DNA from: Pelomonas dachongensis
Lineage (GTDB): Bacteria > Pseudomonadota > Gammaproteobacteria > Burkholderiales > Burkholderiaceae_C
Reading direction: 5' to 3'
Length of the DNA stretch: 64,000 bases
NCBI RefSeq assembly: GCF_043555865.1
Contig: NZ_JBIGHY010000003.1
Location: 248,001 to 312,000 of the forward strand
Shown: in pieces, positions 8,613 to 17,872 of the stretch
Layout of the letters: every line of letters starts with the position of its first letter
Position numbering within the stretch: the first letter of the stretch is position 1
The notes under the pieces: generated by a model
Told to the model about the DNA's origin: nothing
Database searches by the model: none
What the model saw: the letters and a program-made list of their open reading frames with translations, nothing else
Translations under genes and position numbers: made by a program

Positions 8613-10036
8613 GAGCCGTTTTTCGCATTGCCCGCGAAGAGTGGCGCCTCATGTGCCGGGACCGTGTCGCCGTGCTGGGCCTGGCGCTGCTGCTGCTGCT
8701 CGGCACGGTCGCTGCCTTCACCGCCTGGGACCAGCGCGGTGCGGCACAGGCCGACCGCCAACGGCACCAGACGCAGGTCGACCAGGAATTCGATGGGCAG
8801 CCGGATCGACATCCCCACCGCATGGTGCACTACGGCCATTTCGTCTTCCGGCCACTGAACCCGCTGGCTGCGTTCGACAGCGGCATCGACCCCTTCACCG
8901 GCCACACGCTGTTCCTCGAAGGCCATCGCCAGAACAGCGCGAACTTCGGCGACGTGCGCCAGTCATCGCTGCTGCTTCGCTTCGGGCAGCTGACGCCGGC
9001 CTTCGTGTTGCAGGTGCTCGCACCACTGCTGCTGGCCTTCCTCGGACACGCGGCGGTCGCCCGTGAACGCGAACGCGGCACCTTGCGGGTGCTAATGGCG
9101 CAAGGGCTGCGCCCGGGCCAGCTGGTGGCCGGCAAACTGCTGGCGCTCGCCGCGGCAGCGGCGCTGATGCTGCTGCCGGCGGCGCTGGCGCTGGCAGCCA
9201 TAGCCCTGGACGACCCGGCCAGCACCCCGCTGGCACTCTCCATTGCACTGGCCCATGCGGCTTGGCTGCTGCTATGGACGCTGGGCGTGGTGCTGGTATC
9301 GACGTGGGCACGGCGCAGCCGCGATGCCCTGATGGCGCTGTTGGCGGCATGGACCGTCGGTGTCGTGCTGATACCCCGGTTGGCGCCCGAACTGGCTGCT
9401 GCGCAGCGGCCGCTGCCCACGCGCCTGGAGACCGACATCGCGGTGGCACGTGATCTCGCAGCCCTCGGGAACAGCCACAACCCGGATGATCCGCACTTCG
9501 CAGAGTTCCGCCGCCAGGTGCTGGCCAAGTACGGCGTCTCGCGTGTCGAGGATCTTCCGGTCAACTACAAAGGCCTGGTCGGGATGGAGGGCGAGCGACT
9601 GACCAGCGAGCTGTTCGAGCGCTACGGGCGCGAAAGCTTCGCGCGCCAGCATGCGCAGTTGCGTCATGTGGCGCTATTTTCCTCGATCAGCCCCGTCATC
9701 GCGCTGCGCGGCATCTCCATGGCCGCAGCCGGCACCGACCTGTGCAGCTACCAGCGTTTTCTTGAACAGGCCGAGAAGCATCGCTACACCTTGATGCAGT
9801 CGCTCAATCGACTCCAGGCCGAGCAGTTGAGCTGGGCATCTGACCGCAACAGCCGCGAGAGCCGCATCAGCAAGGATCACTGGCACGGGCTGGCGTCCTT
9901 CCACTTCGAACCCGAGCCCATGGCCGCCACGCTCCAGCGCATCGCGCCGCTGTCTGCCGTGCTGGCCGCCTGGCTGCTGGCACTCGCCACCGCGATGGCA
10001 TGGGCCACCCGGCGCCTGCAAGGAGCGATGCGATGA
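8609..10036 (+). CDS. ABC-2 permease with DUF3526-type domain (first)
   Basis: 475 residues. A first membrane helix (residues about 20-40) is followed by a large extracytoplasmic loop with HRMVHYGHFVFRPLNPLAAF, then five more hydrophobic helices; a second soluble region (about 270-430) precedes the last helix. This layout and the RERERGTLRVLMAQG cytoplasmic segment match DUF3526/ABC-2 permeases. It overlaps the ATPase gene upstream and the second permease downstream by four bases each, so the three are made together. Confidence 0.85.
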   Translation: MRAVFRIAREEWRLMCRDRVAVLGLALLLLLGTVAAFTAWDQRGAAQADRQRHQTQVDQEFDGQPDRHPHRMVHYGHFVFRPLNPLAAFDSGIDPFTGHTLFLEGHRQNSANFGDVRQSSLLLRFGQLTPAFVLQVLAPLLLAFLGHAAVARERERGTLRVLMAQGLRPGQLVAGKLLALAAAAALMLLPAALALAAIALDDPASTPLALSIALAHAAWLLLWTLGVVLVSTWARRSRDALMALLAAWTVGVVLIPRLAPELAAAQRPLPTRLETDIAVARDLAALGNSHNPDDPHFAEFRRQVLAKYGVSRVEDLPVNYKGLVGMEGERLTSELFERYGRESFARQHAQLRHVALFSSISPVIALRGISMAAAGTDLCSYQRFLEQAEKHRYTLMQSLNRLQAEQLSWASDRNSRESRISKDHWHGLASFHFEPEPMAATLQRIAPLSAVLAAWLLALATAMAWATRRLQGAMR

Positions 10037-11400
10037 GCGCGCTGCGACATGAATGGCGGCTGCTGAGCCGCTCCCGTTGGGCCATGGCAGCGCTGTTGCT
10101 GTTGCTGACCTTGTCCGTGCTGGCCGTCTTCAGCGGACTGCGCGAGGTGCGGCGCCAACAGGACACCATCGCTCGCGTCGCCGCGCTCCAACAAGAAGAG
10201 CTGGCGCAGCAGGCACCGAAGCTGACACGCGACGGCAATGCGGGCACGGTGGGCTACTACGCATTCCTGGGCACCTGGGACGCGCCCACGCCGGCCGCCT
10301 TCCTCGCGCTGGGCCTGCGCGACGCCACGCCCTACGTGCTGCGCGTGCGCGCGCTCGCCTTGCAGTCCCAGCTGCACGAGGGCGAGACCTACAACCCTGA
10401 GCTGGCCCTCGCCGGCCGCTTCGACCTGGCGTTCGTCGCGGTCTACCTGTTGCCACTGTTCCTCATTGCCCTGCTCTACGACCTCGTCAGCAGCGAGCGA
10501 CAGTCGGGCCGCCTGGCGGCACTGCTGGCCCTGCCACGGGCCGGCCGGGCGCTGTGGTGGCGTCGCGCGGGCTTGCGCGCCGGCCTGGCTTCGGCCTGTG
10601 TGCTGTTGCCGATGCTGGTCGGTGGAGTCGTCAGCGGCCTGCCTGCCCAAGCGCTGGCAGCCATCGCGGCGGCCGTGCTGGCCTATGTCGCCTGCTGGAC
10701 GGGCCTGGCCTTGCTGGTCGGTCTGCGCGGCGGCAGTTCGGTGGCCAACGCCACCGCGTTGATGGGTTGCTGGGCTGCGCTGACGTTGGTCTTGCCCACC
10801 CTGGGCAACGCCGTGCTGAGCCGGGCGGTGCCGGTCCAGCAGGGCGCGGCGCTGATGCTGGCGCAGCGCCAGGCCGTGCATGGCGCGTGGGACGTATCGC
10901 GGGAAGACACCCTTGCCCGCTTCTTCCGCAGCCATCCGCACTGGCAGGGCACCGCGCCGCTGCCCGCCGGGTTCCACTGGAAGTGGTACTACGCCTTCCA
11001 GCAACTCGGCGACGAAAGCGTGGCACCGCAGGTCGCCGCCTATCGCCAGGCCCTGCTCGCGAGGCAGCGGGCGACGCAGACCCTGGGCCTGGCCCTGCCG
11101 GGCGTAGGCCTGCAGGCGGTGCTGCACCGCATTGCCGACACCGACCTGCTCGCGCAACTGGCCTACCAGGATGCCATCACGGCATTCCACGCCAGGCTGC
11201 GGGAACAGCTCTATCCCTACCTGTTCGAGGAGCGACGGTTCGAAGCGCAGGACTTCGCCCGCCTGCCCCGCTTCGAGCCCCGTGCCGCGGCGCTCGACAT
11301 CCCGTGGGGGCCACTCGCCGCGCTGGCCCTCGCCGGTGTGCTGACATGCGTTCTGGCAGCACGTGCTGCCGGTCGCGTGGCAACGCGGGACGCCGCATGA
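10033..11400 (+). CDS. ABC-2 permease with DUF3526-type domain (second)
   Basis: 455 residues from ATG 10033, which overlaps the previous stop; the frame is open a little further upstream. Same architecture as the previous gene: first helix at 20-40, an extracytoplasmic loop containing GYYAFLGTWDAPTPAAFLAL, a cytoplasmic RQSGRLAALLALPRAGR segment, helices, a second soluble loop (FHWKWYYAFQQLGDES) and a final helix. Probably the partner half of a heterodimeric membrane domain for the ATPase at 7869-8612. Arg- and Ala-rich tail. Confidence 0.85.
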   Translation: MSALRHEWRLLSRSRWAMAALLLLLTLSVLAVFSGLREVRRQQDTIARVAALQQEELAQQAPKLTRDGNAGTVGYYAFLGTWDAPTPAAFLALGLRDATPYVLRVRALALQSQLHEGETYNPELALAGRFDLAFVAVYLLPLFLIALLYDLVSSERQSGRLAALLALPRAGRALWWRRAGLRAGLASACVLLPMLVGGVVSGLPAQALAAIAAAVLAYVACWTGLALLVGLRGGSSVANATALMGCWAALTLVLPTLGNAVLSRAVPVQQGAALMLAQRQAVHGAWDVSREDTLARFFRSHPHWQGTAPLPAGFHWKWYYAFQQLGDESVAPQVAAYRQALLARQRATQTLGLALPGVGLQAVLHRIADTDLLAQLAYQDAITAFHARLREQLYPYLFEERRFEAQDFARLPRFEPRAAALDIPWGPLAALALAGVLTCVLAARAAGRVATRDAA

Positions 11401-11537
11401 AGATGTCGACCCGCTTCAGGCTGCGCCGACCCACGCTGTCTCTGATGAATCAGGGCGCCCGTCAGCGCATGACCACCGCTGCAGCGCCCGTGGCGCTGTT
11501 GTGGCTGGCCGTGGCCTGGGCCCTGGGAGCACCATGA
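11397..11537 (+). CDS. Small hydrophobic protein, 46 aa
   Basis: The ATG overlaps the preceding permease stop (ATGA) and the stop overlaps the following ATPase start, so the frame is tightly embedded in the operon. The product has a basic N-terminus (MKMSTRFRLRRPT) and one hydrophobic helix near the end (APVALLWLAVAWALG). No family recognised. It could be a small membrane subunit or merely a coupling peptide. Confidence 0.5.
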   Translation: MKMSTRFRLRRPTLSLMNQGARQRMTTAAAPVALLWLAVAWALGAP

Positions 11538-12271
11538 GCCTGATCAACCTGCGCAACCTGACGGTGTCCTACCGGGGCTATCTGGCGGTGCACCAGGTCT
11601 CTGGCGCGTTCGAAGCCGGCTCGCTCACCGCCATCGTCGGGCCCAATGGCGCTGGCAAGAGCAGCCTGCTCGGCGCCATCGCGGGCCAGCTGGTGCCTGC
11701 AGAGGGAGAAGTGGCGCTGGCATCGGGCCTGCGGCAGCGCATGGCGTGGCTGCCGCAGCAGACCCTCGTCGACCGCAGCGTGCCGCTGGAGGTGGCAGAC
11801 CTCGTGGCACTCGGCACCTGGGCCAAGACCGGCAGCACGCGCGCGGTGACATCTGCGTTGCAAAGCCGTGTCGACGCCGCGCTGGACGCGGTCGGCTTGG
11901 CCGGCTTGCAGCGCCGCCTCATCGTCGAGCTGTCAGCGGGACAGCTGCAGCGGGCGCTGTTCGCGCGCGTGCTGGTGCAGGACGCGCAGGTCATCCTGCT
12001 GGACGAACCCTTCAACGCCATCGATGCCCGCACCACGGCCGACCTGCTGGCCCTCGTGGCCCGTTGGCACGCACAGGCCCGCACGGTGATCGCCGTGCTG
12101 CATGACCTGGACCAGGTGCGCGCAAACTTCAGCCGCACCCTGCTTCTGGCACGCCGCTGCATCGCCTGGGGTCCCACCGCCGAAGTCCTGGACGCTGAAC
12201 ACCTGCTAAAGGCACGCCGCATGGCCGAATGCTGGGGCGCCGACGCACCGCTGCGCAAGGAGGCCGCGTGA
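11534..12271 (+). CDS. Metal ABC importer ATP-binding protein (ZnuC-like)
   Basis: 245 residues from ATG 11534. Walker A GPNGAGKSS (about 36-44), signature LSAGQLQRALFARVL (an A in place of the second G of LSGGQ), Walker B VILLDEPFNAID and H-loop VLHDLDQV. The sequence type and the permease and binding-protein genes that follow identify a cluster A-I zinc/manganese importer. It overlaps genes on both sides by four bases. Zinc is favoured by the nearby Fur/Zur-type regulator and the COG0523 GTPase remnant. Confidence 0.9.
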   Translation: MSLINLRNLTVSYRGYLAVHQVSGAFEAGSLTAIVGPNGAGKSSLLGAIAGQLVPAEGEVALASGLRQRMAWLPQQTLVDRSVPLEVADLVALGTWAKTGSTRAVTSALQSRVDAALDAVGLAGLQRRLIVELSAGQLQRALFARVLVQDAQVILLDEPFNAIDARTTADLLALVARWHAQARTVIAVLHDLDQVRANFSRTLLLARRCIAWGPTAEVLDAEHLLKARRMAECWGADAPLRKEAA

Positions 12272-13131
12272 CGACCTACGAGTTGCTGGCCGCCCCCTTT
12301 GTTGACTTCGGTTTTATGCGCCGCGCCCTTGTGGCCTGCCTCGCGCTGGCGTTGGGCAGCGCGCCCGTGGGCGTGCTGCTGGTGCTGCGCCGCATGAGCC
12401 TGGTGGGCGACGCCATGGCCCATGCGCTGCTGCCAGGCGCCGCGCTGGGCGCGGCAGTGGCGGGTTTCTCGCTGTGGGCGATGAGCCTGGGTGGCTTCCT
12501 GGCCGCGCTGGCCGTTGCCGTGGCGGCGAGCTGGCTCACGCAGCGCACCGCGCAGCGCGAGGACGCGAGCTTCACTGCTCTCTACCTGATCGCACTGGCC
12601 GCCGGCGTCATGCTCGTGTCCAGCCGCGGCAGCAGCGTGGACCTCATGCACCTGCTGTTCGGCAGCGTGCTGGCGGTGGACGATGCGGCGCTGCTGCTCG
12701 TCGCGGGCGTGGCATCCGTCAGCCTGCTGGCCCTGGCCGCCGCCTACCGGCCACTCGTTGTCGCCTGCATCGACCCAAGCTGGCTAAGGCAGATGGGCGC
12801 AGGCGGCTGGGCCGGCACCGTGCTGCTGGTGCTGGCCGTGGCCAACCTGGTGGCGTGCTTCCAGGCGCTGGGCACGCTGATGTCCGTGGGCTTGATGATG
12901 CTGCCCGCCACCTCGGCCCGCTTCTGGGTGGCGCGCATTGCGCCGCAGATGGCCGTCGCCGCGCTGCTGGCACTGCTGTCCGGTGTGGCCGGGCTGCTGC
13001 TCTCCTTCCATGGCGAGCAGGCATCGGGCCCGGCCATCGTGCTGGTAGCCGGAGGCTTCTACCTGCTGTCGCTGCTGTTCGGCACGCGCGAGGGGCTGCT
13101 GTGGCAGGGCCGGCGCGGGGGACTGGCATGA
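12268..13131 (+). CDS. Metal ABC importer permease (ZnuB-like)
   Basis: 287 residues from the GTG at 12268 that overlaps the ATPase stop; an open stretch before it belongs to the previous gene's region. Eight or nine hydrophobic segments. The cytoplasmic coupling segment MSLVGDAMAHALLPGAALG and later LGTLMSVGLMMLPATSARF are diagnostic of ABC-3 (ZnuB/MntB) permeases. Works with the neighbours at 11534 and 13128. Confidence 0.92.
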   Translation: MTTYELLAAPFVDFGFMRRALVACLALALGSAPVGVLLVLRRMSLVGDAMAHALLPGAALGAAVAGFSLWAMSLGGFLAALAVAVAASWLTQRTAQREDASFTALYLIALAAGVMLVSSRGSSVDLMHLLFGSVLAVDDAALLLVAGVASVSLLALAAAYRPLVVACIDPSWLRQMGAGGWAGTVLLVLAVANLVACFQALGTLMSVGLMMLPATSARFWVARIAPQMAVAALLALLSGVAGLLLSFHGEQASGPAIVLVAGGFYLLSLLFGTREGLLWQGRRGGLA

Positions 13132-13994
13132 AGCGGCGCCTGCTGCTCGCTGCCGCAGGCGCGCCACTGCTGCCTGCGGCCGCGCCTGCGCCGCTGCGCG
13201 TCATGACGAGCTTTTCCATACTGGCCGACCTGGTGCGCGAGGTCGGCGGTGACATGGTGTCGGTGAACAGCCTGGTGGGTCCGGACGCAGACGCCCATGT
13301 CTACAAACCCACGCCGCGCGACGTGCGAGGCATCGCCGCAGCGGAGGTGGTCGTCGTCAACGGGCTGGGTTTCGAGGGTTGGCTCGAGCGACTGTTGACG
13401 GCGAGCGGCACCCGTGCCGCTGTTGTTGTGGCCACAGAGGGCATCCAGCCACGGCTGGCGGGCTTGAGCGTGGACCCGCACGCCTGGCACGATGCCGCGC
13501 TGCTGCAGCGCTACGTGGCCACGCTGGCCGCGGCGCTGGCGAAGGCGCGTCCCGGCGCTCGAGAGGTCATCGCGGCCCGGGCGCGCAGCTACACCGACCG
13601 GCTGGCGGCGGCGGACGCCGACATCCGAAGCCGCCTGTCCCGCGTGCCGCGCGAGCAACGCCGCGTGTTCACAGCCCATGATGCCTTTGGCTACTTCGGC
13701 GCGGCCTATGGCGTGGACTTCCTGTCGCCGCAGGGCCCCGGCACCGGCCACGAGCCGTCAGCCGCAGACGTGGCCCGGCTCGTGCGGCAACTGCGCCGGG
13801 ACCGCGTGCGCGCCGTGTTCGCCGAGAACATCGCCGACGCCCGGCTCATCGAGCGCATCGCGCGCGAAGCCGGCGCGCGCGTGGGCAGGCGGCTGTACTC
13901 CGACGCGCTGTCTGGCCCGGCCGGGCCGGCGCCGACCTGTCTGAAGCTGTTCGCCCACAACGCCGATGCGATCTGCACCGCGTTCGGCGTTTGA
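13128..13994 (+). CDS. Metal-binding periplasmic protein (ZnuA-like)
   Basis: 288 residues with a short signal peptide (MKRRLLLAAAGAPLLPAAAPA). Ligands of the cluster A-I metal site are visible: His in DADAHVYKPTPRD, His in VDPHAWHD, Glu in VFAENIAD and Asp in LYSDALSG. The acidic/His-rich loop seen in many ZnuA proteins is missing, which leaves zinc versus manganese open on this gene alone. It overlaps the permease gene by four bases and completes the importer. Confidence 0.92.
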   Translation: MKRRLLLAAAGAPLLPAAAPAPLRVMTSFSILADLVREVGGDMVSVNSLVGPDADAHVYKPTPRDVRGIAAAEVVVVNGLGFEGWLERLLTASGTRAAVVVATEGIQPRLAGLSVDPHAWHDAALLQRYVATLAAALAKARPGAREVIAARARSYTDRLAAADADIRSRLSRVPREQRRVFTAHDAFGYFGAAYGVDFLSPQGPGTGHEPSAADVARLVRQLRRDRVRAVFAENIADARLIERIAREAGARVGRRLYSDALSGPAGPAPTCLKLFAHNADAICTAFGV

Positions 13995-14023
13995 GAGATT
14001 CACCCGTCGTCCAGGAGATGCTC

Positions 14024-14410
14024 ATGCCATCCACCTTGTTGCCCACCACCGTCCTGTCCGGCTTCCTTGGCGCCGGCAAGACCACGCTGCTCAACCACAT
14101 CCTGCGCAACCGCGAGGGCCGGCGAGTGGCCGTCATCGTCAACGACATGAGCGAGGTCAACATCGACGCCTCGTTGGTGCGCGACCATGCAGACGCGGCA
14201 GGCGTGGGCCTCTCGCGGACGCAGGAAGCGCTGGTGGAGATGAGCAACGGCTGCATCTGCTGCACGTTGCGCGACGACCTGCTGCAGGAGGTGCGCCGGC
14301 TGGCCGCCGAGGGCCGTTTCGACTCCCAGGGCCACCCAGCGGGTGCCCGAGGCGCTGCAGACCTCGACCCAAATCACACCGCTGGAGGCCGTCAGCAGCT
14401 TGGACACTGA
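14024..14410 (+). pseudogene. COG0523 metallochaperone GTPase, 3'-truncated
   Basis: Starts at ATG 14024, six bases after an AGGAG. The first 100 codons are a good COG0523 (ZigA/YciC/YeiR-like) zinc GTPase: Walker A GAGKTTLLNHIL, the NDMSEVNIDASLV segment and the metal-binding CxCC motif in NGCICCTLRDDL. The family likeness ends abruptly after AAEGRFD (14,323), where the following sequence is the reverse complement of a DUF2946 gene. About two thirds of the protein is missing, so the GTPase cannot be complete. Its position after the ZnuA-like gene supports a zinc-starvation operon. Confidence 0.8.
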
Positions 14411-14488
14411 AGGCGCCAGCGCGCCGAAGACCATGGCGGCCAGCGCCAGCCAGGTCAGGCGCCGGTGAAGCCAGGACCCCAGGCGCAC
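14324..14488 (-). pseudogene. DUF2946 membrane protein, 3'-truncated
   Basis: From a GTG at 14488 the minus strand reads a hydrophobic start (RRLTWLALAAMVFGALAPSV) and then WVEVCSASGTRWVAL, the conserved core of DUF2946 proteins (compare EICSATGAKLVKL in the gene at 28991-29377). Likeness stops at about 14,324, where the COG0523 remnant begins. It lies directly downstream of the receptor gene 14569-16665 in the same direction, the usual place for such a gene. Confidence 0.65.
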
Positions 14489-14568
14489 GGCTCAGCCCCT
14501 CACGCAGCGAAGCGCTGCGATGAAAGAGGACGGCTGCAGGATGCGCATGGGCTGCCTGGGCGGGGGGG

Positions 14569-16665
14569 TCAGAACTGGTAGCGCGCCGTGGCCGACACGT
14601 AGCGGCCTTGGGCGGGCGTCACCCAGCGCGCGGTATGCAGATGGCTGGAGACGTAGTAGCCCTTGTCGAACACATTGCGCACGGCCAGTTGCAGCTCCAG
14701 CGCCTGGCCACCGTCCAGCTTCGCCGTCCAGCTCTGCACCAGGTCCATGCGGGCATAGCCGGGCAGCACGGTGAGGTTGGCTTCTTCGGCAAAGCGGCGG
14801 CTCTGCACGGCGAGGTTGGCGCCCGTCTTCCAGCCCTGGCCCCAGTCGAACTGGCCCCACACAGTCAAGGCATGCTTGGCCACGTTGGGCACCTGTTTGC
14901 CGCCGTAGACGGCGTTATAGCCGTAGGTCGCGTCGGTGTAGGCATAGCTGAGGTTGGCAGACAGCCGGTCGGTGAGTTGACCGCTCAGCGAGGCTTCGAT
15001 GCCCTGCGAGCGCGCTTCGCCTGCCAGGTTGAAGTCGAAGTTGTTCGCTGTGCTCAGGTCGGACGAGATCATGTTCGTCTGCTTGAGACGGAACACGGCC
15101 AGGTCGGAGTTGAGTCGGCCGCCGAGCCACTGCGCCTTCCAGCCCAGTTCCGCCTGGGCCGAACGGCGGCTGGGCAGGGACTGGTTGGTCGACGACGCGA
15201 CCTGGTTGGGTGCGGTGCCGGTGGAGACGTTGGCGTAGACCGTGTCGGCCGTGCCGAGCCGGCGCAGCACCGCGAACTTGGGCGACCAGCGCGACTCGTG
15301 CACCGCCGTCACGGCCGCCGCGCCGTAGCGGAAGTTCTGGCGGTCCAGCCGGGCGCCGGCCACCAGCGTCCAGTCGCCCAGATCGACCTGGTCCTGCAGC
15401 GACGCACCGAAGGCGTACAAGTTCTGCGTGGTCAGCGAGACCGGCAGCGAGTCGTGGTTGGCGGGCACCGTAACGCGCCCATAGACCGGGTTGAAGACGT
15501 TGATGTTGGGACTTGTTGCCGCAGGCACGGAGCGGTTTGGCTGATGGAGCGACTCTTCGTAATAGTCCAGCCCGAAGTAGAACTGGTGGCGCACGCCTGC
15601 CAGCGTCTGCTGGCGTTTCAGCGAGGCGGTAGCGGAGTCGATGCGTCGTGTGGTGCCCGGCTCCCAGGCCGAGACGCGAGCCCAGGTGCCGGGCGGCTGG
15701 TTGGCCAGCGGCGAGCCGTTCAGCAGGTTCTTGATCGAGGTGGAGTCGGCTTCGAGGTGCGTGACTTGCCCTGCCAGGCGCGTGGCGTCATCCAGCGCGA
15801 CGTCACCCGCCACATCGACGAGTCGGTTGCGCGTGGTCGAGTCGCCGAAGGGCTCGCCGAATTGCCGGTCCAGTGGCACGGCCACCGGGCGGCCGTCCAG
15901 CGACGGCAGGCCGTAGTCGGGCTGGTAGGTCTGGTTCGTGGCCTCGATGCTGGCGCGCAGGTGGTAGCGCGAGCCGCCGCTCTTGGCCAGGCCCAGCTTC
16001 ACGCCGTCTAGGCGGTCAGGCACATGGCGCCACTCGCTGGTCTGCGAGCGGGTGGCCGTGATGCGCGCGGCCAGTTCGTTGTCGGCGGACAGCACGCGGT
16101 TCAGGTCCAGCGCCAGTTCACGGGCATTGGCCGTGCCGCCGCTGGCGACCACCGAGCCGAAGTTCTTCAGCTGCGGTTGCTTGGTCACGATGTTGACCGT
16201 GCCGCCCGGCTCGCTGCGCACGCCGACCGCCGCGCCCGGGCCGCGCAGCACGTCGACGCTCTCGACGAAGGCCGGCGTGTAGGGGTAGTTGGACAGCCGC
16301 ACGCCGTCGCGCAGCACGCGGTTGGAGCCCGTGCCGTTGTCGGTCACGGCACCGCGCAGGATGAAGAACTGCGTGTGGGAGCCATTGAAGCCAGAGTCGG
16401 CCTGGGCGCCGGGCACGTTGCGCAAGGCGTCCTGCAGCGAGGTGACTGCCTGGTCGCGCAGCAGATCAGCCGGCACACGGCTGATGGAGAACGGCGTCTC
16501 CAGCGGTGTGGCCGTCGTGCCCAGGGCCAGGCTGCTGGCCGAGGTGTTGTCGCTGGTGCCGGTCACGCGCACGGGGGGCAGCGTGCTCGGACTGGGCTCG
16601 CTGGCTTGAGCGGCTACCAGCGTGGGGAGTGCCGCAAGGATGAGCGCGAGTTGGGTCTTTTGCAT
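14569..16665 (-). CDS. TonB-dependent siderophore receptor
   Basis: 698 residues from the ATG at 16665; longer in-frame starts exist, but this one gives a clean signal peptide (MQKTQLALILAALPTLVAA). Plug: ETPFSISRVPADLLRDQAV, ILRGAVTDNG and the DVLRGPGAAVGVRSEPGGTV segment; barrel ends ARYQF with terminal Phe. FhuE/FoxA-like. Last receptor of a leftward operon that also holds the PepSY protein (63 bases upstream), two more receptors and two small membrane proteins. Ligand unknown. Confidence 0.9.
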   Translation of the reverse strand: MQKTQLALILAALPTLVAAQASEPSPSTLPPVRVTGTSDNTSASSLALGTTATPLETPFSISRVPADLLRDQAVTSLQDALRNVPGAQADSGFNGSHTQFFILRGAVTDNGTGSNRVLRDGVRLSNYPYTPAFVESVDVLRGPGAAVGVRSEPGGTVNIVTKQPQLKNFGSVVASGGTANARELALDLNRVLSADNELAARITATRSQTSEWRHVPDRLDGVKLGLAKSGGSRYHLRASIEATNQTYQPDYGLPSLDGRPVAVPLDRQFGEPFGDSTTRNRLVDVAGDVALDDATRLAGQVTHLEADSTSIKNLLNGSPLANQPPGTWARVSAWEPGTTRRIDSATASLKRQQTLAGVRHQFYFGLDYYEESLHQPNRSVPAATSPNINVFNPVYGRVTVPANHDSLPVSLTTQNLYAFGASLQDQVDLGDWTLVAGARLDRQNFRYGAAAVTAVHESRWSPKFAVLRRLGTADTVYANVSTGTAPNQVASSTNQSLPSRRSAQAELGWKAQWLGGRLNSDLAVFRLKQTNMISSDLSTANNFDFNLAGEARSQGIEASLSGQLTDRLSANLSYAYTDATYGYNAVYGGKQVPNVAKHALTVWGQFDWGQGWKTGANLAVQSRRFAEEANLTVLPGYARMDLVQSWTAKLDGGQALELQLAVRNVFDKGYYVSSHLHTARWVTPAQGRYVSATARYQF

Positions 16666-16727
16666 GGAAAGGATGAGCGGCGGTTGATGGTTGAAGAGAG
16701 GAGACATGAAAGGACCCGACATAGCGC

Positions 16728-17870
16728 TCAATGCGGAGAGTTCGAAGCGCGGAGCCCGTGTCGCCGAGCCACGGCGCGCACACGCCAGCGCCAGACGCCG
16801 GTCAGGAACAGCACGGCAGGCAGCAAGCCGGCCAACATCAACAACACCCGCAGCCCCAGGCCGCCGACCGAGCCGTCATGCAGCGGATGCAGCCAGTTGT
16901 TGACGATGTCGCCCGCGCCGAAGCGTTCGCGGTCCCGTGTGGCGAGCAAGGCTCCGGTGGTCGGGTCGATGTAGGCGTAGCTGTGCGGGAAGCGATCGCT
17001 CGGGTCGCTGGGTTGCTGCACGCGCACCCGGACCACGCCCGGCCCAGGCCCTGGCGACTCGACCCAAGCCAGCCGGGCATTCGGAAAGGCAGCACGCGCC
17101 GTCGCCAGCGCAGCCGCCAGCGAGACCCGAGGCCCTGCCGGGGCCGAGGCCTGCAGTTTGGGGGGCTTGGTCGGTGCACCGACGGTGGCGGCCAGCACAG
17201 CATTGCTTTCGTTCGGCAGCGCCAACATCACGCCGGTGACAGCCAGCATCAGCAGCAGTGGCAGTCCCACCAAGCCGGTGAGCTTGTGGATGTCGCGCAG
17301 CCGTCGCGACCGCACAGCATCGCGCTTGAAGCGCAGGGCATTGGCCCAGCTACCCCGTGGCCACCAGGCCCACAGGCCCGTGAGAAGCAGCACGGTCACT
17401 ACCAAGCCGGACCAGCCAACGATGGCAATCCCGGTGTCACCCAGCAGCAGCGACATGTGCAGGTCGTAGAACCAGGTCATCAGGTAGCTGCCCCAGTCCG
17501 CCTCGCGCAGCACCTGGCTGCCGTCGGGCGACAACCACACCATGGTGAACGGGATGGCGTGGCCCGCGTGCGCCGGCACATGTCGGGCGGCGATCACACC
17601 GGGCTCGCCCTTGGCCTCGAAGCGCCAGGCACCAGTGCGTTCGGGCCAACGCGCCTTCACCGTCTGCAGGGCGCGGTCCCACAGCGGCGAGTCCCAGCCC
17701 GGCGCGGCGGCCGTCGAGTGAACCCGGATTTCCGGGTGCAGCGCGGCGTCGAGCGCCTCGTAGAACACCAGGGCCGAGCCGGTTAACCCTAGCAGTGCGA
17801 AGAGCGCGCCCACACCCAGGCCCAGCCAGAGGTGGAGCCTGAGGATGAAGACGCGCAGGCGCTGGGTCAT
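16728..17870 (-). CDS. PepSY-associated membrane protein, siderophore-reductase type
   Basis: 380 residues with four strong transmembrane helices (about 10-35, 145-170, 195-215, 335-360). Conserved histidines typical of the family occur in LRLHLWLG, FYDLHMSLLLG, RDIHKLTG and NWLHPLHDGSVGG. Members such as FoxB/FsqB-like proteins are inner-membrane proteins that reduce or release iron from imported siderophores, probably with heme. Two bases separate it from the upstream receptor gene, so it is co-transcribed with receptors at 17873 and 14569. Confidence 0.88.
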   Translation of the reverse strand: MTQRLRVFILRLHLWLGLGVGALFALLGLTGSALVFYEALDAALHPEIRVHSTAAAPGWDSPLWDRALQTVKARWPERTGAWRFEAKGEPGVIAARHVPAHAGHAIPFTMVWLSPDGSQVLREADWGSYLMTWFYDLHMSLLLGDTGIAIVGWSGLVVTVLLLTGLWAWWPRGSWANALRFKRDAVRSRRLRDIHKLTGLVGLPLLLMLAVTGVMLALPNESNAVLAATVGAPTKPPKLQASAPAGPRVSLAAALATARAAFPNARLAWVESPGPGPGVVRVRVQQPSDPSDRFPHSYAYIDPTTGALLATRDRERFGAGDIVNNWLHPLHDGSVGGLGLRVLLMLAGLLPAVLFLTGVWRWRVRAVARRHGLRASNSPH

Positions 17871-17872
17871 GC

